A stretch of DNA of 64,000 nt from Olsenella uli (GTDB lineage: Bacteria; Actinomycetota; Coriobacteriia; Coriobacteriales; Atopobiaceae), in assembly GCF_016899935.1 (NCBI RefSeq), contig NZ_JACJJK010000002.1:209635-273634 (forward strand). The letters are read 5' to 3'. Each line of letters begins with the position of its first letter. Position 1 is the stretch's first letter. The position numbers and the translations under genes were made by a program. The notes under the pieces are model-generated. The model was not told where the DNA came from. It ran no database searches and saw only the letters and a program-made list of their open reading frames with translations. This document shows, piece after piece, positions 1 through 9,239 of the stretch.

Positions 1-1
1 G

Positions 2-496
2 GCGGGACGCTCCAACGTGGGCAAGTCCTCGCTGCTCAACAAGCTGTTCGGGCGGAAGGGCCTGGTGAAGGTCTCGGCCACGCCGGGCAAGACCGCCAAC
101 ATCAACTTCTTCGAGGTGGACGGCATCCGCTTTGTCGACCTGCCGGGATACGGCTTTGCCAGGGTCTCGCAGAAGGAGAAGCAGCGCTGGGCGGACCTCA
201 TATCCGGCTACTTTGCGCAGGAGCGCAGCTTCAACCTGGTGATCGCACTCGTGGACATCCGTCACGACGCGCAGCGCCTGGACCATGAGATGGTGGGCTT
301 CCTGCAGCAGAGCGAGCTGCCCTTCGTGGTGGCACTCACCAAGGCGGACAAGCTCGGCCGCTCCAAGCAGGCACAGCAGGCGGCCGCCATCGCGCGCCAG
401 CTGGGCATCGGGCGCGACCAGGTGATCGTCACGTCCTCCGAGACCGGCCAGGGCATCGACGACCTCCGCCGCCGCATCGCCGAGGCGTGCCTTTAA
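2..496 (+). CDS. engB: Ribosome biogenesis GTP-binding protein EngB/YihA (5'-truncated)
   Basis: The gene runs in from the left edge of the window, so its N-terminus is missing. Reading from base 2 gives AGRSNVGKSS, the Walker A/G1 loop typical of EngB. It is followed by the G2 Thr region (TPGKT), the G3 motif DLPGYGFA and the G4 motif TKADK, with a TSSETGQG segment as G5. The family is a roughly 200-residue cytoplasmic GTPase needed for large-subunit assembly, and about 165 residues are visible here. The apparent internal GTG start at base 17 lies inside the P-loop and is not the real start. The protein ends with a helix RRRIAEACL. It is convergent with mntP, with a 24-bp gap. Confidence 0.95.
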   Translation, partial: AGRSNVGKSSLLNKLFGRKGLVKVSATPGKTANINFFEVDGIRFVDLPGYGFARVSQKEKQRWADLISGYFAQERSFNLVIALVDIRHDAQRLDHEMVGFLQQSELPFVVALTKADKLGRSKQAQQAAAIARQLGIGRDQVIVTSSETGQGIDDLRRRIAEACL

Positions 497-520
497 GCGC
501 GGGACGCACCGAACGGCCTT

Positions 521-1120
521 CTACGCCAGCACGCCCAGGTGCTCGAGCAGCACCTTGAGGCCAATCAGGATGAGCACGACGCCGCCCACCACGCTCGCGG
601 GCTTCTCGTAGCGCGCGCCGAAGAAGTGCCCCACCGCCACGCCGGCAAACGAGAGCGCAAACGTGATCACGCCGATGAGCGACACCGTGAGCACGATGTC
701 AACGTTGAGCGCCGCAAACGAGATGCCCGCCGCGAGCGCGTCGATCGAGGTGGCCACCGCCAGCACGAGGAACTCGCGCAGGTCGATGCCGCTCGTATCC
801 CCGGCCCCGCAGTCGCAGCCGCCTGCCTCGCCGTCCTTCTCGCCCTCCTCGTGAACCGCCTCCCAGAGCATCTTGCCACCGATGAAGGCGAGCAGCGCAA
901 ACGCCACCCAGTGGTCGACCGGCCCGATGAGCCACATGAACTGGCTGCCGAGCGCCCAGCCGATAAGCGGCATCAGGGCCTGGAAGCCGCCGAAGAAGAA
1001 CGCCAGCACCGCAGCCGTGCGCAGGTTGAGCCGACGCATCCCCAGGCCCCGGCAGATGGAGACGGCAAACGCGTCCATCGAAAGCCCCACGGCTATGAGC
1101 AGCAGCTCGGCGATTCCCAT
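521..1120 (-). CDS. mntP: Putative manganese efflux pump MntP
   Basis: This is a polytopic membrane protein of 199 residues, the usual size of the family. It carries the duplicated GLSMDAFAVS and ATSIDALAAG segments, one per three-helix half, whose acidic residues lie in the membrane and are thought to bind Mn2+. An Asp/Glu- and Cys-rich loop (EEGEKDGEAGGCDCGAG) separates the halves. The ATG at 1120 was chosen because GGAGAGGGGAGACGAC precedes it; the longer frame to 1150 only adds the RBS region. It exports excess manganese in characterised bacteria. I looked for a yybP-ykoY riboswitch in the leader and could not convincingly identify one. Confidence 0.9.
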   Translation of the reverse strand: MGIAELLLIAVGLSMDAFAVSICRGLGMRRLNLRTAAVLAFFFGGFQALMPLIGWALGSQFMWLIGPVDHWVAFALLAFIGGKMLWEAVHEEGEKDGEAGGCDCGAGDTSGIDLREFLVLAVATSIDALAAGISFAALNVDIVLTVSLIGVITFALSFAGVAVGHFFGARYEKPASVVGGVVLILIGLKVLLEHLGVLA

Positions 1121-1204
1121 GTCGTCTCCCCTCTCCGGCCGACGGCACAAGAGAAGTTACCACAGGATCGGGGAAGCAGGGCTTGGCGCTCCCCCTACCG
1201 GCGA

Positions 1205-1280
1205 TTAGCATACACTGGCTCAGCGCTTCTCGGTAAAACGCGGGAAGAACTTTCAGGTTCACACATCCAGTGTATGCTAA
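1205..1280. promoter_or_regulatory. 14-bp inverted repeat in the mntP upstream region
   Basis: TTAGCATACACTGG (1205-1218) and its exact reverse complement CCAGTGTATGCTAA (1267-1280) flank 48 bases between mntP and the divergent amino-acid transporter. Two identical sites in opposite orientation suggest a pair of operator sites, possibly for a metal-responsive repressor of mntP. The regulator is not known from this window. Confidence 0.5.
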
Positions 1281-1357
1281 TTATTTGCGCCCTAACGATT
1301 GGCACAGCAACCCGGAGCAACCTGCGGCCCACATCTGTTACCAGCATGAAAACCGCC

Positions 1358-1386
1358 TTGCGCTCCACTGCGCTAAAGCGTATATT
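1358..1386 (+). promoter_or_regulatory. Sigma-70-type promoter of the amino-acid ABC transporter
   Basis: A -35-like TTGCGC at 1358-1363 and a -10 TATATT at 1381-1386 are separated by exactly 17 bases, 65 bp upstream of the chosen ATG. A short inverted repeat, ACTTTA-6-TAAAGT (1396-1413), follows the -10 box and could be an operator near the transcription start. Confidence 0.55.
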
Positions 1387-1450
1387 CGACCGTGCACTTT
1401 AGTTGAGTAAAGTACCACCCGCCGAGAAGAACCTCGTGAAAGGATCACCC

Positions 1451-2317
1451 ATGTTGAACAGAAGGTCGTTCATCTCCCTCGCCGCCGCCGGCCTCTCCTC
1501 CGTCGCGCTCGTCGGCTGCGGCGGTGCACCCGCCACCAGCGACGATGCCGAGCCCGCCGCCGACGCCACGTCCGGAACCGTCGACACCGGCGCCGCCTCC
1601 ACCGGCAAGCTCATCGTGGGCTTCGACTCCTCCTACCCGCCCTACGGCTATGTGGGCGACGACGGCGAGTACACCGGCTTTGACCTGGACCTCGCCCAGG
1701 AGGTGGCCGCCCGCAACGACTGGGAGGTCCAGCTCGAGCCCGTGGACTGGGACGCCAAGGACACCATGCTCGACAGCGGCGCCATCAACTGCATCTGGAA
1801 CGGCTTCACGATGGAGGGTCGCGAGGACGACTACACCTTCTCCGAGCCGTACATGATCAACGGCCAGGTCGTCGTCGTGCGCGCCGATTCCGGCATCACG
1901 AGCTTCGACGACCTCGCGGGCAAGGCCGTGATCACGCAAGTCGACTCCGCCGCCTACAACGTGCTCGCCGGCGACGACGCCACCCAGGCCGACCTTGCCG
2001 CCACCTTCGGCAGCCTCGAGACCATCGGCGACTACAACACCGCCTTCATGCAGCTCGAGTCCGGCGCCGTGGACGCCGTGGCCTGTGACCTCTCCATCTC
2101 CGCCTACCAGCTCGCCGCCAAGCCCGACGCCTACGTCCAGCTGGACGAGTTCCTCTCCGAGGAGCACTACGCCGTGGGCTTCAAGAAGGGTGACGACGCC
2201 ACCGCCGCCACGGTCACCGACACCCTCCGCGCCATGGACGAGGACGGCTTCGTGGCCGACCTTTGCGACAAGTACGCCGCCGACGGCATCTCCTACGACA
2301 ACTGGTGCCTCGCGTAG
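1451..2317 (+). CDS. Amino-acid ABC transporter substrate-binding lipoprotein
   Basis: This 288-residue protein has a lipoprotein signal peptide (LNRRSFISLAAAGLSSVALVGC), with LVGC as the lipobox and Cys as the anchored residue. A Ser/Thr/Ala-rich linker follows, then a family 3 periplasmic-binding fold (GKLIVGFDSSYPPYGYVG, then GFDLDLAQEVAAR). Such proteins capture polar or acidic amino acids for HisM/GlnQ-type importers, and both partners are encoded directly downstream. The ATG at 1451 has GAAAGGA six bases upstream; the upstream GTG-type start would add residues ahead of the signal peptide. The exact ligand cannot be read from sequence. Confidence 0.9.
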   Translation: MLNRRSFISLAAAGLSSVALVGCGGAPATSDDAEPAADATSGTVDTGAASTGKLIVGFDSSYPPYGYVGDDGEYTGFDLDLAQEVAARNDWEVQLEPVDWDAKDTMLDSGAINCIWNGFTMEGREDDYTFSEPYMINGQVVVVRADSGITSFDDLAGKAVITQVDSAAYNVLAGDDATQADLAATFGSLETIGDYNTAFMQLESGAVDAVACDLSISAYQLAAKPDAYVQLDEFLSEEHYAVGFKKGDDATAATVTDTLRAMDEDGFVADLCDKYAADGISYDNWCLA

Positions 2318-2351
2318 TTGTCTAAAAGGGGTCTGACCCTTTTAGACAACT
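2316..2351. repeat. Stop-codon-associated palindrome (copy 1)
   Basis: AGTTGTCTAAAAGGG (2316-2330) pairs with CCCTTTTAGACAACT (2337-2351) around a GTCTGA centre. The TAG stop of the substrate-binding gene (2315-2317) overlaps the left arm. The position inside an operon suggests an RNA hairpin that damps expression of the permease relative to the binding protein, or a 3' processing/stability element. Confidence 0.75.
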
Positions 2352-2369
2352 TTGCAGGAAGGGAACGCC

Positions 2370-3023
2370 GTGGATCTTCTCACCATGACCGGCATGCTCT
2401 CCGAGGGATTCCTCGTGAGCCTTCAGATCTTCGCACTCACGCTGCTGGGGTCGCTGCCGCTCGGCATGCTCGTGGCCTTCGCGCGCATGAGCCGCTTCAA
2501 GCCGCTCGCGCTTCTCGCCCGCCTGTACATCTCGATCATGCGCGGCACCCCGCTCATGCTGCAGATGTTTGCCATCTACTTCGTGCCGTACTACGTCTTT
2601 GGCATCCGCCTCACCACGGACAGCAAGTGGTACGCCACAATCGTGGCCTTCATCGTCAACTACGCGGCCTACTTCGCGGAGATCTACCGCTCCGGCATCC
2701 AGTCAATCCCGCGCGGCCAGCACGAGGCCGCCGAGGTCCTGGGCTACTCGCGCGCGCAGACGTTCGTGCGCATCGTGCTGCCGCAGGTGGTCAAGCGCAT
2801 CATGCCCGCCATGACCAACGAGGTCATCACGCTGGTCAAAGACACGTCGCTGGCCTTCTCCATCGGCGTCATCGAGATGTTCACCGTGGCCAAGCAGCTC
2901 GTGGCGAGCCAGGTCTCCATGCTGCCCTTTGCCATCGCGGCGGCGTTCTACTGGGTCTTCAACCTGCTCATCGACTTCGTCGCCGGGCGCATCGAGAGAA
3001 AGCTGAGCTACTACCATGACTAG
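2370..3023 (+). CDS. Amino-acid ABC transporter permease (HisM/GlnP type)
   Basis: This integral membrane permease has about five helices. The binding-protein-dependent transport signature is visible as [21 protein letters not shown], the EAA loop that contacts the ATPase. It also has the [10 protein letters not shown] motif usual for polar amino-acid permeases. The GTG at 2370 was chosen because AGGAAGGG lies six bases upstream; a TTG 18 bases earlier would overlap that RBS. It overlaps the ATPase gene by eight bases, which indicates translational coupling. Together with the flanking genes it forms a complete polar amino-acid importer. Confidence 0.9.
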   Translation: MDLLTMTGMLSEGFLVSLQIFALTLLGSLPLGMLVAFARMSRFKPLALLARLYISIMRGTPLMLQMFAIYFVPYYVFGIRLTTDSKWYATIVAFIVNYAAYFAEIYRSGIQSIPRGQHEAAEVLGYSRAQTFVRIVLPQVVKRIMPAMTNEVITLVKDTSLAFSIGVIEMFTVAKQLVASQVSMLPFAIAAAFYWVFNLLIDFVAGRIERKLSYYHD

Positions 3024-3822
3024 CGCTCGCACAGCCGAGAAGGACACGGCCGAGAAGAACGTCGGCTCCGCGCGCCCCGTGGTCAGCCTCGCGCACGCGC
3101 GCAAGAGCTTCGGCGACGTGGAGGTCCTGCACGACATCTCGCTCTCCGTGGCGCCCGGCGAGGTCGTGGCTATCATCGGCCCGTCCGGCGGCGGCAAGTC
3201 CACGCTGCTGCGCTGCCTTACGCTGCTCGAACGCCTCGACGGCGGCGACCTCTCCTACGAGAACGTCACGGTCGCCCGCAGCGGTGCGTATGGCGACAAG
3301 AACGTCCTGGCTGCGGCGCGCGCCCGCTTTGGCCTCGTATTCCAGAACTACAACCTATTCCCGCACTTCTCGGTGCTGCGCAATGTGATGGACGCACCCG
3401 TGTGCGTGCAGAGGCGCGGCCGCGCCGAGGCGGAGGCGGAGGCCCGGGCGCTCCTGGCCAAGATGGGCCTCTCAGGCAACGAGGACAAGGTGCCCTGCCA
3501 GCTCTCCGGCGGCCAGCAGCAGCGTGCGAGCATCGCCCGGGCGCTGGCCATGCATCCCGACATCGTCTACTTCGACGAGCCCACAAGCGCACTCGACCCC
3601 GAGCTCACGGCCGAGGTCCTGCGCGTGATCAAGGAGCTCGCCGCAGAGAACATGACGCTCGTGATCGTGACGCACGAGATGGGATTTGCGCGCGAGGTCG
3701 CGGACCGCGTGATCTTCATGGACGGCGGTGTGATCGTGGAGGAAGGCCCGGCCGAGCAGGTCATCGATCACCCACGCGAGGAGCGCACCCGCGCCTTCCT
3801 CGCCCAGCGCGAGACTTGCTAA
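3016..3822 (+). CDS. Amino-acid ABC transporter ATP-binding protein (GlnQ type)
   Basis: This 268-residue ABC ATPase has Walker [10 protein letters not shown], a Q-loop ([11 protein letters not shown]), signature LSGGQQQR, Walker B IVYFDEP, the D-loop SALDPE and the switch His in VTHEMG. GlnQ-family proteins energise polar amino-acid uptake. An N-terminal extension of about 25 residues rich in Ala, Glu and Lys precedes the first beta strand and is longer than usual. Its start lies inside the permease gene, so the two are probably coupled. Its TAA stop lies inside a perfect palindrome. Confidence 0.92.
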   Translation: MTSARTAEKDTAEKNVGSARPVVSLAHARKSFGDVEVLHDISLSVAPGEVVAIIGPSGGGKSTLLRCLTLLERLDGGDLSYENVTVARSGAYGDKNVLAAARARFGLVFQNYNLFPHFSVLRNVMDAPVCVQRRGRAEAEAEARALLAKMGLSGNEDKVPCQLSGGQQQRASIARALAMHPDIVYFDEPTSALDPELTAEVLRVIKELAAENMTLVIVTHEMGFAREVADRVIFMDGGVIVEEGPAEQVIDHPREERTRAFLAQRETC

Positions 3823-3850
3823 AAAGGGGTCAGACCCCTTTTTAGCAAGT
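3814..3850. repeat. Stop-codon-associated palindrome (copy 2), probable terminator
   Basis: ACTTGCTAAAAAGGGGTC (3814-3831), a single central A, and the exact reverse complement (3833-3850) form a perfect 37-base palindrome. The TAA stop of the transporter ATPase sits at 3820-3822 inside the left arm. The A-tract/GC stem/T-tract layout could terminate transcription on either strand. Confidence 0.8.
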
Positions 3851-3903
3851 CCCTTACCTTGGCGTACCATCAACCAATGTTCGAATTACGGATGATTCCG
3901 CCC

Positions 3904-3927
3904 ATTCGCCATTAACTGAAGGCGAAT
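3904..3927 (-). terminator. Hairpin after the secreted-protein gene
   Basis: ATTCGCC (3904-3910) and GGCGAAT (3921-3927) form a short stem just past the stop codon of the minus-strand gene ending at 3936. No clear T-run follows, so this is a weak terminator call. Confidence 0.4.
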
Positions 3928-3935
3928 CCAACGTG

Positions 3936-4643
3936 TTAGTCGGTCCCTCCATATCGGAGAGAGAACCATCCGACTACGCTTCCTGCAAGATTGTAGACGG
4001 GAATTGATCTGGTCCTCTCCACTCCGTACTCGACAACTGCTTCCTGGGGATTATCCGGCTCTGGAGTCCAGAGGTCTTCTCTGCGGACATACCCAGTAGC
4101 CCCGTTTTCTGCGACCGCTTGAATTAAATCAGGTTCAAACCCCAATTGGTCGCTGAGGGTAATTGAACCGTATGTCTTGCCTCCATTGGTAACCCCATAT
4201 CTGGACATTTCAATGGTTCTGGAAGCGAGTATAGGGCTCTGTGGTATATCGAGTATCCGATATTCTCCCATTGCCGATCCGTCATAAACGCGCGCTCTAC
4301 CCCAAGCACGATATTGCCTTCCAGAAACGAATTCCGCTGAAGCGGTGGCTCTAAGAGAGCTGCCACTTACACCTGTATATCTTGTAACATAATCAATGAT
4401 TGATCCATTCTCCACAAGCATGGCGTCTAGACCGAGACTTCCAGCCGGCAAGGTCTTTGAGGCAACAATTCTTGGGGTTGCCATAGCCAGCGCAGCAGTT
4501 GAGAGCGTATTGTAAGCCTCATAGTTAACACCGTCGTATGTTTTATACACACTGCTTCCACGTGTTTCTGCAGCATATGCATGAGCTGGAGCCATCGTCA
4601 GGACCAGCACTGCACCGGCAATCAACGCCAGGTCCGACACCAT
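3936..4643 (-). CDS. Secreted protein of unknown function, partner of the adjacent double-HTH regulator
   Basis: I do not recognise this 235-residue protein. It begins with a hydrophobic segment (DLALIAGAVLVLTMAPAHAYA) ending in an AxA-type signal peptidase site, so it is probably exported. The C-terminal third (about residues 145-205) contains TYGS, PDLI, GYV and EDL motifs in the same order as the extracellular part of the protein encoded just upstream (4657-5529). The two therefore share a homologous domain. Its base composition is visibly more AT-rich than the surrounding genes, suggesting acquisition or relaxed selection. It follows the regulator by 13 bases and is probably co-transcribed. 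Confidence 0.7.
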   Translation of the reverse strand: MVSDLALIAGAVLVLTMAPAHAYAAETRGSSVYKTYDGVNYEAYNTLSTAALAMATPRIVASKTLPAGSLGLDAMLVENGSIIDYVTRYTGVSGSSLRATASAEFVSGRQYRAWGRARVYDGSAMGEYRILDIPQSPILASRTIEMSRYGVTNGGKTYGSITLSDQLGFEPDLIQAVAENGATGYVRREDLWTPEPDNPQEAVVEYGVERTRSIPVYNLAGSVVGWFSLRYGGTD

Positions 4644-4656
4644 AAATTACCTTATT

Positions 4657-5529
4657 CTATTCATCTCCACTCCATATCTGTTGAATAATAAATTCATCTA
4701 TTACCGTAATGCCGTCCTTCTCAAATACAGGGACTTCTCTACCCGTCCCTCCCTTCAATAGGTCCTCGCTGTAAACGTATCCTTCGTTTCCGCTGCGGCC
4801 GCGCACGCGGATAAGGTCGGGGAGATTGTCCGATAACGGGGTGTCTCCAGAGGGAGACAGGACTTCGACGTCTTCAATCGACCCATAGGTCAGTCCGCGC
4901 TCGTTTACGTTGAAATGCGTTACAACCCCCTCATCAGAAGGGAATTCAGTCAGCGCCGATGTTGCGCCCTGCCAGACGGCAACCGTCACGGCAACGGCCA
5001 CGACCGCCGCCACGCACGCGGCAGCGAGCCGACACGCCCGGCGTCGCCGTGGGGCGGCTGCCTCCTCGGCGAGCAAGGCCGCCAGCTCCTCGCGGGAGTG
5101 GACGCCCAGCATCCGGTACCCGTTCGCACGCGCCGAGCTCACGGTGCCGAGCGCGATGGAGAGCGCCTCCGCGATCTCCGCCGAACTGCGGCCAGCCGCC
5201 ACGAGGGTAAGCACGTCCGCCTGGGTCTCGCTGAGCCCATGGGCGAGAAGGGCCGCGCGCACGGCGTCGTCTGCGGGAGTCGCGTCCGCAGACGAGTCCT
5301 CGTCCTTCTCGCCCAGCTCAGCAGCGCCGCGCACGCCGAGCTTGCGATAGGCGCGCTGACGCAGGCTTCCCACGGTCGAGGCGCTCACGCCCATGACCTC
5401 CGCCGCTGCCGCCGCCGTCATGCCGCGCAGCGCGGAGCGCACCGCGTCTCGCTCGCGGTCCGTGAGGCCGCGCTCCTCGAAGCGCCGCTCCACCTCGGGC
5501 GAAGCCTGGGGGATCCGGGAGCCGTCCAT
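4657..5529 (-). CDS. Membrane-anchored regulator with two tandem LuxR-type HTH domains
   Basis: This 290-residue protein has an unusual layout. A first LuxR/sigma-region-4-like HTH covers about residues 22-72 (LTDRERDAVRSAL, VSASTVGSLRQRAYRKLGV). A second covers about 98-152 (LSETQADVLTLVAAGRSSAEIAEAL, GTVSSARANGYRMLGV). After an Arg cluster there is one transmembrane helix (about 166-186) and a C-terminal extracytoplasmic domain of about 100 residues. That domain shares TYGS/PDLI/GYV/EDL motifs with the next gene. The ATG at 5529 follows GAACGGAGG; the longer frame lacks an RBS. A one-component membrane-bound transcription factor is inferred; its signal is unknown. Confidence 0.75.
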   Translation of the reverse strand: MDGSRIPQASPEVERRFEERGLTDRERDAVRSALRGMTAAAAAEVMGVSASTVGSLRQRAYRKLGVRGAAELGEKDEDSSADATPADDAVRAALLAHGLSETQADVLTLVAAGRSSAEIAEALSIALGTVSSARANGYRMLGVHSREELAALLAEEAAAPRRRRACRLAAACVAAVVAVAVTVAVWQGATSALTEFPSDEGVVTHFNVNERGLTYGSIEDVEVLSPSGDTPLSDNLPDLIRVRGRSGNEGYVYSEDLLKGGTGREVPVFEKDGITVIDEFIIQQIWSGDE

Positions 5530-5617
5530 GCGCGCCTCCGTTCTTCTCGCCTGACGCGAGTATAGGGCGCACAGACACGGCGCCCGTGGCAAACGCCGTA
5601 TGAACCTCGGTTGCCAC

Positions 5618-5679
5618 AGAGGGGACAGGTTATTTTGTCTGCCACCAAACTAGTGGCAGACAAAAAACCCGTCCCCTCT
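5618..5679. repeat. Long composite hairpin of the GGGGACAGGTT repeat family
   Basis: AGAGGGGACAGGTT (5618-5631) pairs with AACCCGTCCCCTCT (5666-5679). Inside it TTTTGTCTGCCAC pairs with GTGGCAGACAAAA around a CAAACTA loop. The whole hairpin lies beside the stop codon of the FtsX-type gene. Its core matches the GGGGACAGGTT cores found after recQ and after the first DUF1275 gene. Confidence 0.75.
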
Positions 5680-5687
5680 TACTCCTG

Positions 5688-8600
5688 TTACTCCGCGGAC
5701 TTGAGGGCGCCGACCATGTCCACGCGGTCGAGCGCTCGGTTGGTGATAAGGTTCACCACCAGCGTAAACGCAAAGGCCATGACCGCCGCGATCACGTACG
5801 TGAGCGGATCCACCACCACGTCGAAGTAGAGCGACGGCATGCGCAGGATCCACGTGAGGCTGCGCGCCAGCGCATATCCCAGCGGCAGGCCCATGACCAC
5901 GCCGATCCCGGTGAGGATGAGCGTCTCCGTGTTGATGTAGCGGTGAACCTCGGGCCGCTTGAAGCCCAGGACCTTGAGGGTGGCGAGCTCGCGCTCGCGC
6001 TCGGAGATGTTGGTGTTGGAGAGCGTGAAGACCACGGTGAACGCCAGCGCCGCCGCCAGCACGATGACCACGTAGACCACAGTGTTGATCAGCGTGAACG
6101 CGCTGGAGAAGTCGTTCACGAGCTTCTGCGTGGAGACCACGGAGAGGTAGCGGCTGTCCTCGGAGAGCCGCTCCGAGAGCGCGACCTGCTCGTCCGCCGA
6201 GCCCGTCAGATGGGCGAGAAGCCCGTTGGGCTCCAGCTCCTCCCCGAACGCCTCCTCGTAGGCTGCCTCGGTCATGTAGAGCGTGTTGCCCAGGTAGCTG
6301 AGGACGATCGCGCGCGGCGCGGTCTCGCCCTCGGCGAGCGTGGAGTCCTGCAGGCCCAGCTCGTCGCCCACGGCGAAGCCCATGACCTGCTCCGCGTTCT
6401 TGGTGATGGCGACCTGCGCCTCGTCCAGGGAGACCGTCGAGCCGTCCTCGGCGACCAGGCGCACGTAGCCCTCGAGGCTCACCCCCTCCGGCACCACCAC
6501 GAGCTGCACGGTCTCCTGGTCGTCGCCGTAGCTCACCGTGAGGTTGTCGGTGTAGACGCGCACGAGGTCCGAGACGCCCGGGTCGGCGGCAAGCTCGTCG
6601 GCGGCGGCGTCCAGGTCGTCCGCCGAGGTCACGGCCATGAGGTCGTAGCCGGTCACGCCCGCGTCGCCGTACTGGCGCGGCGAGAGCGAGAGCACCGTGT
6701 CGCGGATGCCAAAGCCGGTGACGAGCAGCGCCACGCAGCCCGCCACGCCGAGCGTGGTCATGAAGAAGCGCTGCTTGTAGCGGAAGAGGTTGCGCGCCGT
6801 GACCTTGTTCAGGAAGCTCATCCGCCGCCAGAGGGGCCCCACGCGCTCCAGCAGGATGCGTGACCCGGCCTTGGGCGCCTTGGGCAGCATGAGGGAGGCG
6901 GGGGTCTCGCGCAGCTCGTGGCGGCAGGTGAGGGCCGTCGCGCCCACGATTCCCGCAGTGAAGAGCGCGAGCGACACCGCAGAGTACGCCGCGTCGAAGC
7001 CGTAGACAAAGCCCGGCAGCGCGTACATGGTCGAGAAGATCGTGAAGATGATGCTCGGCAGCACGACGAAGCCCAGCAGCGTGCCCACGAGCCAGCCGAG
7101 CACGCACGCCGCCAGCGCGTAGAGCACGTACTTGGAGAGGATGCGCCCGCGCCCGTAGCCGAGCGCCTTGTAGACGCCGATGAGCCCGCGCTCCTCCTCC
7201 ACCATGCGCGTCATCGTGGTGAGGCTGATCAGCACCGCCACCACGAAGAAGACGACCGGCAGCACCGTGCCGATGGCCTCGATCGAGGAGGCGTCGGAGT
7301 CCACGCTCGCGTAGCTCGAGAGGCTCGAGCGATCCTGCACGTACCACGTGGCGTCAGGGAGGTCCTCGATCTCCTCGCGGGCGTCAGCGATTTCGGCAAG
7401 CGCGTCGTCACGCTCCTGCTCGAAGGTGGCGCGGCCCTCGTCAAGCTCCGCCTGGCCGTCGTCCAGCTCGGCCCGCCCGTCCTCGATCTGGTCCCAGCCG
7501 TCGGCGATCTGGGCGAGGGCGCTCGCCCGCTCCTCGGAGAGCTGCGTCGCGCCGGCGTCCAGCTCCTCCCTGCCCGCCGCGACCTGCTCGTAGCCGGCGG
7601 AGATCTGGGCGCGGGCGTCGACGAGCGTGGCATAGCCGGACTCGGCCTCCGCGAGCTGCACCTCGCCGGCGACGACCGCCGCCATCCCGCTGCCGAGCTC
7701 GTAGGCCTGGCCGAGCGTCTGGCTCATACTGTCGAGCTGAGAGACGATCTGGCTCACGTCGCCGGCGAGGACGCGCTCGAGGGCGTCCTGGACCGCAGGG
7801 TCCGTCCCGGCGATGATCTCCTCGATCTGCTGCCGCTGCTCCTCGGGGAGCTCGTGGTACTGGGCGATGAACTCCTGGACCGCGTCGGACTCGACGATCG
7901 TGACGATGTCGGATACGGCGCCCTGCGTCTCGGACACGAAGGGCTCTATCGCGGCGTTGAAGGCGGCGGCCGCCGCGTCGGCCTCCTCGGCGGTGGTGGC
8001 GGAGCTCAGCGCCTCCCACTCCGCGCCGGGCCACGCGTCCCCCGCGAGTTGCGCGACCATGCCCGCCACCGTCTCGAGGCTCGCCCGTCCCGCGACGGAC
8101 TGGTCGTGCGCGGAGGAGAGCGCGCCGGGAATCTCGTCCACGCTGCAGCCGAGCTCGGCGGCCATCGTCTGCAGCCCCGCCTCGACCTGCGCGCTCCGCG
8201 CGTCGAGCTCGTCCTCGGCGGCGGCGAGCTGCGCACGCCCGGAGTCTATCTCGGCCTGGGCGTCGCCCAGCTGCCGGTGGGCGTCCGCCTCCTGGGAGGC
8301 GAGCTCGCCCGCCGCGTCGTCGAGCTCCGCGCGCCCGGAGTCGATCTCCGCCTGGGCGTCGTCGAGCTCCGCCTCGGCGTCCCCCAGCTCCTCGAGCGCC
8401 TCTGCCTCGGCGTCGTCCACCTCGGCCGTCGCATCCGCGCGCAGCCCCTCGCCGCGCGCCCGCTCGCGCTCGGCGCGCGCGTCCTCCACGCTCTGGAAGA
8501 CCCCGTCGACCGTGTCCTCGTACTCGGCCGAGTAGCACAGCGGCGCCTCGGCCCCCTCGACCGCGAGGTAGGCCACCGTGTAGGTCTCCGGGTCGACCAC

Positions 8601-9236
8601 GTTGTCGTCCAGCACGAAGAACGAGTACTGCGAGCCGCCGCTCGAGCGGAACGACATCGTCCCCTCGCCCGCGTTGATCTCCATCGGGTCCAGGACCACC
8701 GCGATGATCGTGTACTCCTTGCGCTCAAAGACCTCGGTCGCGTCCTCGTCGCCGTCGTCCGCGCCCTGGAAGGTCACGGTGTCGCCCAGGTAGAGGCCGG
8801 AGTCGTCCAGGAAGCGCTTGGTCACCGCCACCTGGTCGTCGCGCTCGGGAAGGTGCCCCTCCAGCACGAGCGGCTCGTTCATCCCGTCCGGCGAGAGCGC
8901 CTTGACGTCCACCTTCTCCGAGGCGGATCCCACCGTCGTGTAGACGGTCTCCGACCAGCCGCCCTCGGCGGCCTCCACGCCCGGCAGCGCCGCGAGCGCC
9001 GACACGTCCTCGTTCGTGAGGCCGAGCGTGGACTGCACGCGCACGTCAAAGAGGTTCTGCTCGTCAAAGAAGCGGTCCGCGGAGTTGCGCAGGTCAACGC
9101 AAGCGGCCCGCAGGCCCACGAGCATCGTCACGCCGAGCGCCGTGATCGTGGTCAGCGCCACGAAGCGCTTGAGGCTCCCGCGCACCGTGCGCAGGATCCC
9201 CTTGGCAAAGGCGGAGGTGTTCCGGCGGGCGGCCAT
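5688..9236 (-). CDS. Giant FtsX/MacB-type ABC transporter permease with coiled-coil extracellular domain
   Basis: This protein has 1182 residues. One helix lies near the N-terminus (about 22-42). A very large extracytoplasmic region follows, then three helices (about 655-780), another helix near 830, a second external domain, and three C-terminal helices, a duplicated FtsX arrangement. The first external region is dominated by heptad-like repeats of [16 protein letters not shown] and related units (about residues 265-345 and 530-625), predicting a long coiled-coil stalk. FtsX-type permeases with such stalks export peptides, lipids or drugs, or transmit conformational signals. The ATPase gene lies three bases upstream. 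The divergent TetR gene points to regulated export of a toxic compound. Confidence 0.88.
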   Translation of the reverse strand: MAARRNTSAFAKGILRTVRGSLKRFVALTTITALGVTMLVGLRAACVDLRNSADRFFDEQNLFDVRVQSTLGLTNEDVSALAALPGVEAAEGGWSETVYTTVGSASEKVDVKALSPDGMNEPLVLEGHLPERDDQVAVTKRFLDDSGLYLGDTVTFQGADDGDEDATEVFERKEYTIIAVVLDPMEINAGEGTMSFRSSGGSQYSFFVLDDNVVDPETYTVAYLAVEGAEAPLCYSAEYEDTVDGVFQSVEDARAERERARGEGLRADATAEVDDAEAEALEELGDAEAELDDAQAEIDSGRAELDDAAGELASQEADAHRQLGDAQAEIDSGRAQLAAAEDELDARSAQVEAGLQTMAAELGCSVDEIPGALSSAHDQSVAGRASLETVAGMVAQLAGDAWPGAEWEALSSATTAEEADAAAAAFNAAIEPFVSETQGAVSDIVTIVESDAVQEFIAQYHELPEEQRQQIEEIIAGTDPAVQDALERVLAGDVSQIVSQLDSMSQTLGQAYELGSGMAAVVAGEVQLAEAESGYATLVDARAQISAGYEQVAAGREELDAGATQLSEERASALAQIADGWDQIEDGRAELDDGQAELDEGRATFEQERDDALAEIADAREEIEDLPDATWYVQDRSSLSSYASVDSDASSIEAIGTVLPVVFFVVAVLISLTTMTRMVEEERGLIGVYKALGYGRGRILSKYVLYALAACVLGWLVGTLLGFVVLPSIIFTIFSTMYALPGFVYGFDAAYSAVSLALFTAGIVGATALTCRHELRETPASLMLPKAPKAGSRILLERVGPLWRRMSFLNKVTARNLFRYKQRFFMTTLGVAGCVALLVTGFGIRDTVLSLSPRQYGDAGVTGYDLMAVTSADDLDAAADELAADPGVSDLVRVYTDNLTVSYGDDQETVQLVVVPEGVSLEGYVRLVAEDGSTVSLDEAQVAITKNAEQVMGFAVGDELGLQDSTLAEGETAPRAIVLSYLGNTLYMTEAAYEEAFGEELEPNGLLAHLTGSADEQVALSERLSEDSRYLSVVSTQKLVNDFSSAFTLINTVVYVVIVLAAALAFTVVFTLSNTNISERERELATLKVLGFKRPEVHRYINTETLILTGIGVVMGLPLGYALARSLTWILRMPSLYFDVVVDPLTYVIAAVMAFAFTLVVNLITNRALDRVDMVGALKSAE

Positions 9237-9239
9237 GCG

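Noticed and set aside
1121..1204. yybP-ykoY manganese riboswitch upstream of mntP
   Set aside because: The leader contains GGGGGAGC and GGAGAGGGGAG stretches, but I could not assemble the conserved riboswitch core, so it is not claimed.
1445..2167. Gly/Val-rich minus-strand frame opposite the substrate-binding protein
   Set aside because: It is the complement of codons of the lipoprotein gene and has no RBS or domain.
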